Counted from the first letter of the stretch, positions 13,213 to 24,351 are shown. The stretch is DNA of 64,000 nucleotides from Favolaschia claudopus (GCA_037176885.1 JAWWNJ010000101.1:868001-932000); one strand, 5' to 3'. Program-made: numbers and translations. Notes: generated by a model not told the origin, from the sequence alone.

Positions 13213-15284
13213 TCATGCAGCGCCTTTTCCCTCATTCCCTGTCTCCGACTTTCCAATCTCGCCTTCCCGCTTAACCCGCATTTTCCTCCGAAACGCGAAA
13301 ACCGTCGCTAAGAGAAAGCCGAAGCCGACCAACGCCATAATCTGCGCAAAATCAGATTCAGATTCTGGGGTTCAACATTTGAAGATTATAGTATTGAAAT
13401 GCACCCCGCTGAATAGCGCTGGCCGCCACCAGATATATCTAGAGGTGAGCAAGGCGCCGTTGATCGGCGGCCCTATGAGACCTGCGATTCCGACGACGCT
13501 GAAACCGACGCCCATACGAAGACTAAAGGAAGATGGATGGATGAGAAAGGTGAAACCTCAGTATAAGAGGAGAGAGAACTCACCCGAGCTCCCCCATATC
13601 ATCGGTAAGCACAGTTAACAGCGGAGCCATCATCGTGACGACTACATGAGTAAATGCAAAATTTCACCATTAGTAAGAAGACCGCCCGGAGACAAGAGAG
13701 CAGAAACACGAGGAAACAATTTGGAAGACGTACAAATCCCAACGCTGTACCCGTAAAGCACCCCAATAGTAACAACACTCGCGACTGTCTTGAGTGCAAT
13801 CACACAAAAGATTAGCACGGTGCCGACGCCCGCTGATGCGCAGATGATGTTGACGACGCCGAGTTTGTGCGCGAAGAAGCCTGGGGAGAGACGGCCGAAG
13901 AAGGAGGCGCCGTTCATGATTACTAGCTATCGAGAAATTAGTTATCGGTAACAAACAGTTCTGAAGTAAAGACGCACAGAATAGAAGGAGAGAGTTTGAC
14001 TGATTCCGTGCGTGATCGAGTCTAGCTGAAGGTAGAACAAAACGAAATAAAAGCCGACGTTGTAAAACGCCATCCTGCGTTTTTCAATCAACATATCACT
14101 CAAACAAATACTAAAAGCTCAGTCACTCACCCAAGCACAGCAAACACATACGCCCGATCCTTCGCAAACCTAGGCACCGCCCTCAACACACTCTTCCGCC
14201 CCTCAGCAGGCGGCAGCCTCGGGTGCATGATCAAACAAACCACAACCAGCAGCCCGCTGATCAAGCCCGCGCTTGCGCGGACGGCGTTGGCGAATCCCAG
14301 GCTATCGAACGTGTTGTTGAGCATGATGGGGTGGATGGTCGCGCCGAGGGAGGAGCCGGAGGCGGCGAGGGTCATGGCGAGGGCGCGGCGGCGGCGGAAG
14401 TAGTGGGAGAGGACGGCGATGCTCGGGAGGTAGACCATGCCGAAGCCGAGGCCTAGGCCTAGGCCTTGGGCGAGGAAGATCTGGGGGGGAGGGTGGGGTG
14501 TTGAGATGCTGAGGGAGGCAGGTTATCAACTGGGAGTAGCGTACTTGGTAGTACTGTTGGCGTTTACAGAGGGATAGCATGAAGAGACTGAAGCTTTGTA
14601 TCAAGCAGCCGCCGTAGACGAGGAAACGACTGATCGACAGCATTGTGAGTCTGAGTTTGGGGGAAGGTAAGGGAAGACATACAAATGTCCTCGGTCAAAT
14701 AGAGGACCTGAGATGAGTCCGCCTGAAATGAGTATGAACGCGTTGATACTTCCAATCCATCTACAACGAGGAAACGGGGTTGTAAGAGGATAGATCTGAG
14801 GTGTGGAGGTGGGACTCACGCTATAGAAGAAGAGGAAGAGTTCGACAGATAATCTCGTGTGTAGAAATCTATATGAATGAAATGGATCACAATTTTCGAC
14901 AATGGGGAGGTTATGATAGTAACCTTGATACACCCCAAAGCTTTTTTGATCATCAACAAACACGGTATCAGGTAAAGAAACAAGCTGACGCAGTAGTATA
15001 TCTACAATCGTTTAGTTAACACGACGGATGTGAATCGCAAGAACCTCGACGCACCCAAAGCCGCAGAATTGAACTAGAGCACTGAGGTTGAAGAAGTAAA
15101 TGGGAGTAAATAAAAAGACCGTATCTGATTGAAAGGGTACGACGTACGCTCCAGCAACGGCAGCCCAGGCTTGGAGGCCTCCTTCGGGAAACTCCGGGGG
15201 AGACGGCTGGGCTTGGGGCTCCTCAGCAACTGTGTTGGAATCTGATTCCGCGGGTGGGGAAGCAGCAGATCTTGAGAAGCTCAT
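13213..15284 (-). CDS. MFS transporter, monocarboxylate (MCT/MCH)-like
   Basis: Twelve-helix major facilitator of the fungal monocarboxylate-type group (TC 2.A.1.13). Start at 15284 gives a cytosolic tail ending EFPEGGLQAWAAVAGAYVV, the family's signature entry to helix 1. Then come WIGSINAFILISGGLISGPL, FDRGHLY and GGCLIQSFSLFMLSLC. The long middle exon holds GLGLGLGMVYLPSIAVLSHY, FRRRRALAMTLAASGSSLGA and IHPIMLNNTFDSLGFANAVR. Later exons give MNGASFFGRLSPGFFAHKLG and VLYGYSVGI. The last helix is in IMALVGFGFLLATVFAFRRK, with a stop at 13213. About ten exons, no disruption seen. Substrate unknown; these proteins can carry organic acids, riboflavin or secondary metabolites. It lies 10 kb from the UstYa group with housekeeping genes between, so a joint role is doubtful. 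Confidence 0.88.
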
Positions 15285-17471
15285 CGTGGGTTGGAAAAGC
15301 CCACAACTGAGCGAGACTTTATATACTCGCCGAATCCCACCGCAGCTGGCATGCAACACGCAACCTCGGCACGATGTGGGTTGGTGTGGAGAGACGTTGG
15401 TCCAAGATTATGAGCTGAACGCTTTATTAATGAACCTGGGCGTATTTCTACGCTCGTAATCGCAGTGTAACCTGTTTTCCGGTCCAGTTCCGCGAGCACG
15501 AATTCTCCCGCAGCCGGGGCGGAACATTGATCCGACCTATTATAAGTAACGTTCAACTCCACAGAACGCGAAGACGGCGGAAGTTCTTCATACCTTTGCG
15601 ATACATGACTGGCTGCACACAGTTAAGGTAGTGATATCCGTTTAGTTGATGGACGATGAATACAAGTGAGTGGAGACCGAATCTTTCTTGGAAAGTTGTC
15701 GACACATCGGCGGCTGATGAAGTGCTTAAGGATGGCAGAGGGATGCCTTGAGCCACAAGGAGAAGTAGGATTTGAATTCCAGCTAGATACAGGGCCCGTG
15801 CGGGACACAGAAAGACGCAATTGCGCAAGCGGCAAGCGGCAATTCCGGATTCCCTAAATTCAATGCCCCAAGGTTGAACGATCAAGTTCCATCCAACGGA
15901 TGGTCCCAGTTGATGTAGGAGAGGTTGGTAGCGCAGTATTGTCTCCCAAAATGGACGAAATGGCTTCGAAAAAGCTCGGGAAGTGAGCAAGGACGCCACC
16001 ATAACGGTGGAAGAAGGGAAGCGGGGTTTGATGCGATCAGATGTGACGAGCCCAGTGTAACGTCTCGTGACCATCACACCTGTTTCTTTTCGCACCACCA
16101 CCATCAGCTTTCTCTCCGTCTCCTACTCTCGACTCTGAAGCTCTCTCGGGTTTCATCTAACTTCTAAACCTCTGGACGACTTTTATCCCAGCATCTCCTT
16201 TGCCACTCCGTGCTCAACGCTGATTGACACGGCTACTTGTCGACAAACCCCGTAAGACGCAACGATACCGAATCTTCTCAGAGTTTCAATCGTGATCTTA
16301 GAGGACCCTTGCTGTGAATCAATAGCGAATAAATATATTGCGCTTGAGACGACGCTGGGGCATAGAGGGTAAGTGCTTCGCAGACTTTCTGCTTTCGCTT
16401 CCGCTCGCTTCCGGAACAAATTACCCAGGTCATTGCCACCCAGTGAATCTCCTTGCCCATATTCTGCCTTCCACACCCGCCAAAATGAGGTGTCTCCTGT
16501 ATATTCTACCATCCCTCTTCATGCAATCGGACTTTCGAGAGGTCAACCACCCTTTTTTCCGTTGTTTTGTGCCCTTCTTAACTCCAGATCTTCAGTATCC
16601 AGGCTCGGCGCGTGTCCCGGTCGCTCAATGCAACGACATCCTCGTTCACTGCCCTCAGAATTTCCCCCTTGCATGTCAAGCCCCCATCGCATTTCCATAT
16701 CGCTGATTCTGGGCATCCCGCAGCGCGATTGTCTCGTGTCAAGATAAGTCAAGAAGGGATAGCAGGCGAGCCGACGTTCTGAGGATTTTGCTTTCTGGGG
16801 CTCCATTTGTTCTTTACTTCTCGGTTGGTGCTTGGCTTGTGACACACGAAGTCTTGGTCGACAACACCGCCTGCCCTTGGCCGTTCACGATGTCCTCAAA
16901 ATTTTGTTTATAATTGCATTCCCTGTCCCAACGCTCGAGGCTCAGATAAGCGTTACAGGAAATGTACCGACCCATGCGTCGTCTAGCGCAACGCACAGCC
17001 TCCAAATACGATACCTATCTGGCGACACAGCAATCAACGAAGCGAATCACTTCAATTTTCGTCAGGCACATCCCTCCTTTCCCTACAGAATATTTCGGTA
17101 ATTTTCTGGCCTCTCCTCTTCTCAGTAAGATCGTAGATGCCTCGCCGACGTTGGAGACATCGTCTTGAATACACCATCGCATAAGTCCGCCAAGTGCAGG
17201 CTCGCTCGCTTATTCGGGCGTTTCGGCTGTACTTGGGATCGGCGATCAGTAAATCACGAAAATCGCGCGCATCCACATCGCCTGCAGGGTAAAACCAATA
17301 CGCCTCGAGTATACAAGGCTTGGCTCTGAGCGCATCGTTCCTTCCTTTTCTCTCCCCTCTTCATTTCTTTCATCCCCGCGACTCCGCGAAGGCCGCGAGC
17401 CCGCCGCTGCGAAAACAGCTTTCGACTTCGTTCATTCCCTTACTCAAAACCTGGACAGTTGCTTCCCAATC
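15285..17471. other. 2.2 kb region without a recognised gene
   Basis: The longest open frame is 183 codons on the minus strand (15553-16104), with no recognisable motif. Other short frames on both strands look random. The 3' part (17.3-17.47 kb) is pyrimidine-rich and is probably the promoter and 5' UTR of the following gene. A diverged or lineage-specific gene around 15.3-16.1 kb cannot be excluded. Confidence 0.45.
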
Positions 17472-18666
17472 ATGCGTGGACGATTCTTCCTTGCTTCACG
17501 ACCCCCGCGCTGCCTCTCCTTCAAATCATTGTCAATATCTATAACACTAGTGCTCTGTCCTTTGCTCGCCTCCGCATTCACTTGTCCCGCGACAGACAAA
17601 GTCGGCGGCGCATTAACGAAGAGTGATCCTGGTGTCGATGGAGCGGTGGTGTGCACGTATACGAGTGGGGTTTGCACCTTTCCTTCAAATGTGCGTGCCC
17701 GCTATTTTATTACACCGAACTCGAATATTGATGCTCGGACCTTGACTTCGCAGGGCGAGCTGGATAGACTGACATCGACGAGTATACAATGCCCCCGTGT
17801 CGCTGTACCAGAGTGTGTGCTTGAGTCATTGCTTGTGCTATAGCCTGTAACTAATCTCTCGCCGAATCAAATCAGCGTCGAAAGCAGCAAACCGTCCAGT
17901 TCAGCACCAGCTAGCTCTGCTCCCATTTCCACTCCTTCTTCCGCGCCGCCCCAATCTTCTGCGACGCCTGACCCGCCCCCAAATAAATCCGAGCCAGACA
18001 CACCGACGCCCGAGTCGAAAAGTCAAAATCAAAGTCAATCGGTGACCTCGGCGGCTGTCGAGTCTACGCGTACATCAATCGGAACTAACGCTGGTCCCTC
18101 GAGTTCTGCACCCACCTCGTCCGATTCGCAGTCTGGCGGGAATTTAGTACCAACAGGAGGGCCGTCCCCCGAACCGAATTCCGCTGCTTCGCACAGGTGT
18201 GTAATCGTGATCATTCTGTGAAATGAATCGACTCATTCAAAGTACTAGCGCACGCACCATCGCCATCGCCGTCTCCATCTCCGCCGTCGTTGTCATCGCC
18301 ATCCTTGCAGCGCTCCTCCTCCGCTGGCGCCGTCAACGACGCCGACAACAAGCCTTGGACGAGGAGTACCTCACCCCCGAGCGATTCATCCCTGGCCAAC
18401 CGACATCACCCTCTGACGACTTGGCTGGCGGGTATGCCAATCGAGACTCGAAACGCGGTGCTGAGAAGACAAAGACACTCGTTCCTAGCAGGCCTTCTTC
18501 TCGGAATGCAGGAGAAACCGATTCGTTTTTGAGCTCGCGCGTGGAGAGGATGGAGGCGCAGTTGCAGTCACTGATGACGACGACGACGGCTACTAGTACT
18601 ATGATGAGTACTACTGGAGCGCCGGTGACGCGGGTTGGGGAGGCGCCGCCGCAGTATTCGAGATGA
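17472..18666 (+). CDS. Mucin-like single-pass surface protein
   Basis: Predicted secreted-to-plasma-membrane type I protein; function unknown. Exon 1 from 17472 has a signal peptide ending LCPLLASAFTCPATDK and a short Cys-containing ectodomain with GAVVCTYTSGVCTFPS. A small exon (LDRLTSTSIQCPRVAVPD) follows, then a long Ser/Thr/Pro-rich stalk (about 17.88-18.19 kb) likely to be O-glycosylated. The final intron joins into a clear transmembrane helix, TIAIAVSISAVVVIAILAAL, followed by a basic stop-transfer WRRQRRR and a cytosolic tail with TPERFIPGQP and a C-terminal APPQYSR. The layout resembles fungal wall-stress sensor or Skg6-like proteins, but no named ectodomain is recognised. Four exons, all in phase. 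Confidence 0.75.
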
Positions 18667-19169
18667 GTTGAAGGTCTTTTTTCTTTCGGTTTTGTTGTTT
18701 GTTCACGGACTCTCGCTTCTCGAAATTTCGAATAATGACAAGTATGTCTTACCTGTAACATTGTGTATAATGCTCAAAATAATAAACTGCACTTCGGCTG
18801 AGTGGGTATCGAGAGACGTGCTTACATCGTGAAAGGGATACTACCTGGACTCTTCGAGAAGTTTTTTGGATTGTAAGCTGACGTGAAATGAGGCTTGTGG
18901 CTGTAATTCAGAATGCGACGTATGTTGAAATTGTAAGACGTTCTGTGATGTAGAAATTATACATGTAGTTGAGGGAGGAGCAGAATTTCGACGGTTGAAT
19001 TTAACGGTATTTACTATGAAAAGGTTCGGAAGAAGGAATCGACGTTTCCAGATCCAGGGGAATAACCCAGCTCAGCATATAAGTGTGAACGCGGTTCTGA
19101 CGCACTTGAAAGAAGGCTCAGTACAATTCAAGTCAATGATGAAGTAAGTGGACGTACGCGTACGACTTG
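18667..19169. other. Intergenic region between converging genes
   Basis: About 500 bp of non-coding sequence holding the 3' ends of the surface protein and the second BTB gene. No repeat or RNA gene was seen. Confidence 0.5.
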
Positions 19170-20220
19170 TTAATTTAGAGCCTCCGCTTTCAACTTCTCC
19201 AACTCGTCCCACGAAGGAAGATCAAAGATATCGGGAAGAGCGTCCCAAAACTCTTTCCTCGCCGTTTCGTATCCAGCCTTCATGCTCGCCAAACACGAAC
19301 CACAGGCGAGAACAGCATCCCAATCTTTCGGCTCCCAGATCTCCAACGGTAGCCTTGGAGCGGTTATGGGGAAGCGCTGACGACGTCTCTCTGCTTTGCG
19401 ACGCATGCGGATCCGAGCGACCATGCAGCCTACCGGGTTCCTGCATCCTTCCGCCTCCTCATCGTCGTTCGGCCATAAAAATTCGAGCATCTGGCTCACA
19501 GCAGTGCCTTCCAGCGTGCGACAGGCCGTTACCACGAGCGTCTTGTCATCTAGGCTCTGCGAAGACTCGAGCATGCTTCGTTCAGACATCTGTTTGCAGT
19601 CGCGATAGAAGGCGATGGGGAGGATCCATGCCATAGATAGTTGACGCGCAAGGATTGGAATCAAAGCTTCGTCTCGATCCATTGCTTCCGAAAGCCAAGC
19701 TGGTTGGGGTTGTTGTGCCCACGCATCGTACTCTTCGAGAGAGGTGGGATGGGTGGCGGAGATGTGAACGAGTGCTCGTTTGCGCAAGGAGTGGACTTCG
19801 TATTTGTGACTCAGTCGCAGCACGCCGATTAAGACGTCAAGAGTCGTAGAGGCCGGATAAGGTTCAAAAAAACTTTTGAAGAGCAGATCAAAATTGATTT
19901 AGATCACAGAGAACGGCGTAATTAAGATGGCTTACTTACTCGTGAAAGATTAGGGCTTTCAAGAACACCGTCACATCCTGTGCGGGGTCAGGTAAGAAGA
20001 CGAACGGGCAACCAAGCATCATGTCCGCCGTTTTAGGCGGAGGCAGAGATAACATATCGCGGAATACGGGAGACTGGAGCGCCAAGAAGTCTCGGGATAC
20101 ACGAAAAATCGTCTTTTCGGCTTGGATGATCAGACCGCAATCCTCGAACCACAGGTCAGGTGCACGGGTTAGCTCATCCATGTTGTGCAGAATGGTAGGA
20201 GGGGAATCTAGGTCCATCAA
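19170..20220 (-). CDS. BTB/POZ domain protein 2
   Basis: Paralogue of the BTB gene at 10.4 kb. Exon 1 (19940-20220) encodes LWFEDCGLIIQAEKTIFRVS, SPVFRDMLSLPPPK and VTVFLKALIFH. A 67 bp intron (19873-19939) is in phase and joins to FFEPYPASTTLDVLIGVLRL and SHKYEVHSLRKRAL. The C-terminal domain has LEIWEPKDWDAVLACGSC and ETARKEFWDALPDIFDLPSW, each with a clear counterpart in the other copy. An ATG one codon downstream would also serve as start. Intact, with the same two-exon core, so the two genes descend from one duplication but differ at most positions. Partner and role unknown. Confidence 0.85.
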
Positions 20221-20500
20221 GTGGGCGGCTTGAAACTAGAGAAAGCGATGGTGGTGGTTCAGGACTGAGGAGACGCTGTTACTGTCACCTCTGGTCACAT
20301 CATTGAAATCCGGCTTGATTCCGGCTTCTTTCACTCCTTCCAACTCCTTCCACAGCCGAGAAGGCATGCGCCATAGGTCATGCTGGCACTATCGAACGCG
20401 GCGGCGGTATGAGCGTCGGTGAGGCACGGTAAGACACACGGTCTAGTTCCACGATAATCCCTGATCGGCGAGGCTTTGGCACCCAGAATCAGCGAATCGT

Positions 20501-21085
20501 TAGGGCTCTGCACCGTACGTACCGTATACGGTACGGCCAATTCTTCCGTATTTACGGACACCAAACTAGCCTGACGGTACGGTACGGCTCAAATACGGCC
20601 GTATACGGATACGGTACGGCACTTGAGCCGACGTTTAGGGAAACACTTGTTTTTCGCGTGAATGTATGTCAAAACAGTATAATATGGTTGAAAACCACTC
20701 ACCTTGCCTCCAGTCGCGCTCTAAAGTCCTTCGAGGACTCAAATTCACAAGAAGTATGGTCCATGGATGACCTTCCTAATCGGGTAGTTCCAAATCAAGA
20801 TGTTCATCGTTGCCGGCGCTCGGAATCCTCCATCACCTCGGTATTACCCTCGGGACTGAAGGTAACAGAGACGAGGTAGGCCTAGGACATCCTTTGGCCG
20901 CGACCGAGGCCCCGGCAGCTACTAAATCATGATCAGACTTGGTAGCCGAGAACATACCGTATATACGGCCGTAAACGGTGCCACGGCACGGGAAATACGG
21001 ACCCTCTCAGATGGCTCACGGTACGGTACGGTGTCCGTACCGTACGTACGTATCCGTAAGCTTACGGTTACGGTGCAGAGCCCTA
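20501..21085. mobile_element. 0.58 kb inverted-repeat element (MITE-like), TACGG-rich ends
   Basis: The left end reads TAGGGCTCTGCACCGTA and the right end is its exact reverse complement, a 17 bp perfect terminal inverted repeat counting the outer T/A. Inside each end, for about 130 bp, the sequence is built from permutations of TACGG/CCGTA, giving many nested palindromes. The centre (about 20640-20950) is ordinary sequence with no transposase. Outside, the left flank has atcagcgaatcg (20488-20499) and the right flank atcagcgattcg (21085-21096), a near-repeat that may be an old target duplication; a simple TA duplication is the alternative. Non-autonomous; superfamily not assigned. Confidence 0.75.
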
Positions 21086-21197
21086 TCAGCGATTCGAGTG
21101 TCCTACCTCCCGCTTACTATCCTTCCCTCCGCATCTACATACATTCATAGATGCCACGACTACAGACGTGGCAAAATACGGATCGCTAAATTTAAAA

Positions 21198-23137
21198 TCA
21201 AACCTCAACTCCCAAGATAATATTCTTCCCCCCCGGCGAAAGCAGAATCATACTCCTTGCGATCCGGAGCAAATCATCCGGGTTCTCCTGTATTCGCATG
21301 ACCTTGCGCCACCCACAAAAGCTCACCTCCTCCAGTGCAGGGAACAACCCGAGCCACCGCAAACACAGCTCGGGATCTTCGAAACTCGCGGAGGACAGCT
21401 AAACCGTATCCACACAGCGCAGTTGCTTTGCAAGAGTAACTTGCTCTTCCGACAGGTACTGCGGCATGGACCAGGTGCTGAGCTCGAGGTGTGTTTTCGT
21501 TTCGCATTGCGAAAGATATGTCAATACGCTGTCGAAATCGCGGTTGGAGACTTCCACGATGGGGTGCCCCCAATCAATAGTGATTTTCCGGGGTTTGGAC
21601 GGCGCGGTGTCGATGAGAAGAGCCGCATTCCTCGTGCTGACCTGCTGCAAATTGGGCAGTTCGATGGGTGGGCTGATCAGAGCTGTGAAATCACTCTCCG
21701 GCGATTCGAAAGAGAATTCGCGTCCGTCTTGGATGTGCGTCACTTGCGGGTGACGGAGGAGGAAGGCCCTCATCACGGTGGGATCGATGTAATCCACACT
21801 GACGGTGAGCGAGTTGAGATGCGGAAGCACGACGTGCGAGAGGGCGGCATTCAAGTGATGCGGCCCAGGCCTCACTTCATCCGGTACAATTTCGATGTTC
21901 ATGACCTCTACATCGTTGATAACGATGACGGTCGACGGCGATGCGGTGCGATGGAAATCGAATTTCAACGAATTGAGGCAGGGTATGGCGAAGGCGTATA
22001 AAGGATATCGCTTCGCTGATGCTTCGGCCCGGACGAAAAATTCCCCGAGTTTCTGGACAGGAAGACGTATAAGGTTCTTGACGACAAGGATGATGACCTC
22101 CTTTACTATGCTTCCGGCGATAGACGTGATCGTGCGACGGAGGAGGTCCTGGTTGGAGGCGTCATGCAACCACTCGTGGCTCCGTGGAAGTTGGAGCGAT
22201 AGACTGTCGAGTGTCGCCGCGCGAGGGGAACAGGCAAAGCCTGAGAGCATATTGAGGTGCTGCGGGAGGTCGGGGGTGATGGGGAGGTTAGTCTCTCTAG
22301 ACAGACGCTTTATTGATTCTAGCTCGTACCTCGCTCAATAAAGTCTGTTAGTTACCGCGCTCTGATAACCGGCGGCCTGCCTTATCCGTTTTGGGAAGCT
22401 TACGTGAACCAATTTGGGACGCGACGAGGACGCGTCCTAGGGCTCAAAGGGCGCAAAAAGGTGCCGGATCCCTTCAGACAACAGTACTATCGTCAAATAG
22501 AGTTATTGCTTACCCTTGTTCAATATTTTCAGCCCAATACTTATCGTACTGACATCCCGGTTGTGTCATGGCCCAAAACGGTTGAAAGTTCCATCTCGCC
22601 CCATTGGAGCCGAGTTAACCTCATGAGGAGACTCTAGTAGGCGTTCAAACACATTGTAGGCGCAATCCGAACGCCTAAAACAAGAGAATTCATTGAAAAC
22701 GCGTCAAGTCGCGTATCGCTAACGGTTTGTTTGTGCGTGCTTCCGTGATGCTGACATAATAACGCAGGCCGCCGGTTATTTGACGCGGTAACTAACAGAC
22801 TAATGGGGAGGTCGCATATGATGTTCTTGGGTGGAGGGATATATAGCGCTCGAGAAAACGCAGGGAGGACGATGGGGTGGACTGCATAATGGCCCTCCGC
22901 GATATCAGATCCGGAATTTCCATTCAACCAGAGCAAGATCAGAATGCATCGCTCGTTGAAGGGACGGCATACGACGGCGAGACTGAGAAGTGTGTCGTCA
23001 GTGCAATGGGTGAACAAGGTGTCCCACAGCTCCATCGGTAACGCGAGACGACCATCCCCAGGAAGCTGAGCGACGGAACTGCGGGGAGAGCCAACGGAGA
23101 GCCGGGCGAAAAGTTGGTGAAGTCGTTGAAGGTGCAT
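21198..23137 (-). pseudogene. F-box/LRR-like protein gene, broken by an insertion and a stop
   Basis: Mushroom-type F-box protein, normally a substrate adaptor of an SCF ubiquitin ligase. The start at 23137 leads to the F-box LPMELWDTLFTHCTDDTLLS plus LAVVCRPFNERCI. The frame then runs to NIICDLPI (about 22803), where a 514 bp element is inserted. On the far side the same frame resumes with TPDLPQHLNMLSGFA and continues through VVLPHLNSLTVSVDYIDP and LPNLQQVSTRNAALLIDTAP. At 21399-21401 an in-frame TAG interrupts it, but the same frame stays open beyond, through FEDPELCLRWLGLFPALEEV and a typical C-terminal segment, to a TGA at 21198. Without the element and the stop the gene would be about 470 codons uninterrupted. 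The first lesion removes the repeat region from the F-box, so the product is almost certainly non-functional. Confidence 0.82.
22289..22802. mobile_element. 514 bp non-autonomous DNA element inside the F-box gene
   Basis: Flanked by a perfect 10 bp direct repeat atggggaggt at 22279-22288 and 22803-22812, the expected target site duplication. The element begins TAGTCTC and ends CAGACTA. A longer inverted repeat of about 43 bp with a few mismatches (AGTCTGTTAGTTACCGCG and onward to ggcggcctgc) joins the right terminus to an internal position at 22342, leaving 53 bp between the left terminus and that repeat. No transposase frame is present. A 10 bp duplication fits Mutator-like elements (9-11 bp), but the short outermost match makes the superfamily uncertain. 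Confidence 0.82.
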
Positions 23138-23514
23138 GATAGCAACGGGGTGAATTAAGGATTTGTGCTCCTGGCTTTATAGCTTTCAATTGGCTTCGGG
23201 TTGACAACTACATCCCGGATGTTGAGAGGGAGACGGCGATTGCAGTGACTAGAAATGAGGCCACAGCCCGCCGGCAATCCATTGATCATTGATGTATGAT
23301 TCCCGCGGCGGCGGAATCCTCGGCTCTGGCGATATAATCCACGGCTGATCTTCGGCTGATGAACTTTCGAACGGAGTTGACCGCCGCAAGTTTTTCGAAA
23401 CAAGAGAGTGAGGAAATAGTTTCGAACAGTCCCTAAATTCGCAGGCGACTGGTAAGTATGCTTCAGGAGGCGGGCGACAAACACAACTGAAGTCACCCGT
23501 ACTCCAAAAAGAGC

Positions 23515-23605
23515 AGCCTGTTGCATCTACCCGAGTCGAACGGGATGCCTACAAGGCAGAGATACGTGTGGAAGATGTGGTACCCACCACTGTTGAGGCG
23601 ATCGT
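23515..23605 (-). other. Degenerate tRNA-like sequence 1
   Basis: On the minus strand it has a B-box/T-arm-like CCCGTTCGACTCGGGT and a D-arm-like GTGG-TGGGTA-CCAC, in the same order and spacing as the copy at 23.9 kb. The D-stem pair differs (GTGG/CCAC here, GCGG/CCGC there) yet stays paired, suggesting past selection on structure. Acceptor-stem pairing is poor, so this copy looks degenerate. Confidence 0.35.
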
Positions 23606-23899
23606 ACAAAGTGTTAGGCTGGGAATGTCGATTGATTGAGAACAAAACGACTGCGTAAGAAATAATACTCGAGTATGACAGAAGATGGAAAACGAGAGCC
23701 ACTTACATAGACTTGGAGTTGAATTGTTTTGTGAGGAATGGTACGTCGAAAGCAAGATGGAACCTGGAAGAAAGATCGAGATGAGTACATGATAGATACT
23801 ATTGATCTGAATGAAATCAATAGACCGCACAGTTAGTGGCGGACCACAATGAACAGACGATGAGAGCCAGAGAAAAAAAAACGGAAATCGCCGACTGAT

Positions 23900-23990
23900 G
23901 CCTCGAACCCGAGTCGAACGGGTTATCTCCGTATCTTGTTGGAGGGCCCGGCATAAACGAAGGAGAAGCGGTACCCACCGCGCTCGAGGC
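23900..23990 (-). tRNA. tRNA-like sequence 2, best-folded copy, possible intron
   Basis: Reads on the minus strand as a 7 bp acceptor stem GCCTCGA/TCGAGGC, a D-arm GCGG-TGGGTA-CCGC, an anticodon-arm stem TCTCC/GGAGA with a long loop that could hold an intron, and a perfect T-arm ACCCG-TTCGACT-CGGGT. Against a normal tRNA are the 6-nt D loop, a 2-nt variable region and the lack of U8. If real, the anticodon would be CGT (Thr), but that is a weak inference. It could instead be a tRNA-derived repeat. Confidence 0.35.
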
Positions 23991-24040
23991 TTGTAAGTTG
24001 CATCAGTTTGATTCCTTGGTATGGGAGTCATGTGCTGGGT

Positions 24041-24157
24041 CTTGTTCTAAGATTCGTTCTTCTTCTAGAGACGGACAGAAGCACTGAGTGTGGGTGTGGG
24101 TCACGCATGACGCGCTCCAGGGCACAGAGAACCGAGGGGATGGCGAAGTCTGAACCC
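24041..24157. repeat. Retrotransposon repeat B, distal copy (117 bp)
   Basis: Direct copy of 24352-24468, no difference noticed by eye; begins cttgttctaagattc and ends tctgaaccc. It forms the 3' terminus of the element in its own orientation. Confidence 0.85.
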
Positions 24158-24209
24158 CACGATGCTCTGCTATGCTTCTGTCAAGTTCAGAAAGGTGAGG
24201 GTGGGTGGG

Positions 24210-24351
24210 TGCGAGAAAGCGAATGAGCTGGACTGGAGATGAGCGGATCGGAGTGCAGGTGGTGGTTCGGAAGCAGGAGAAGATCACCGCCACCTGTCAC
24301 TCCTCTCACAAGACATCGTATCGTGACAGCGTGCCGTCACGATACTCTTAT
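24210..24351. repeat. Retrotransposon repeat A, internal copy (142 bp)
   Basis: Direct copy of 29804-29945. It contains the inverted repeat GTATCGTGAC-8 nt-GTCACGATAC at 24318-24345, six bases from the junction with repeat B. Confidence 0.85.

Noticed and set aside
15553..16104. 183-codon minus-strand ORF, considered as a UstYa-like relic because of an HQLNGYHYLNC stretch
   Set aside because: The spacing and surrounding residues do not match the two family motifs, and no anchor or splice pattern was found.
24305..24351. Inverted repeat considered as a transcription terminator hairpin
   Set aside because: Rho-independent terminators do not apply to a fungal nuclear genome, and the same structure sits at both element ends, which fits a recombination site better.
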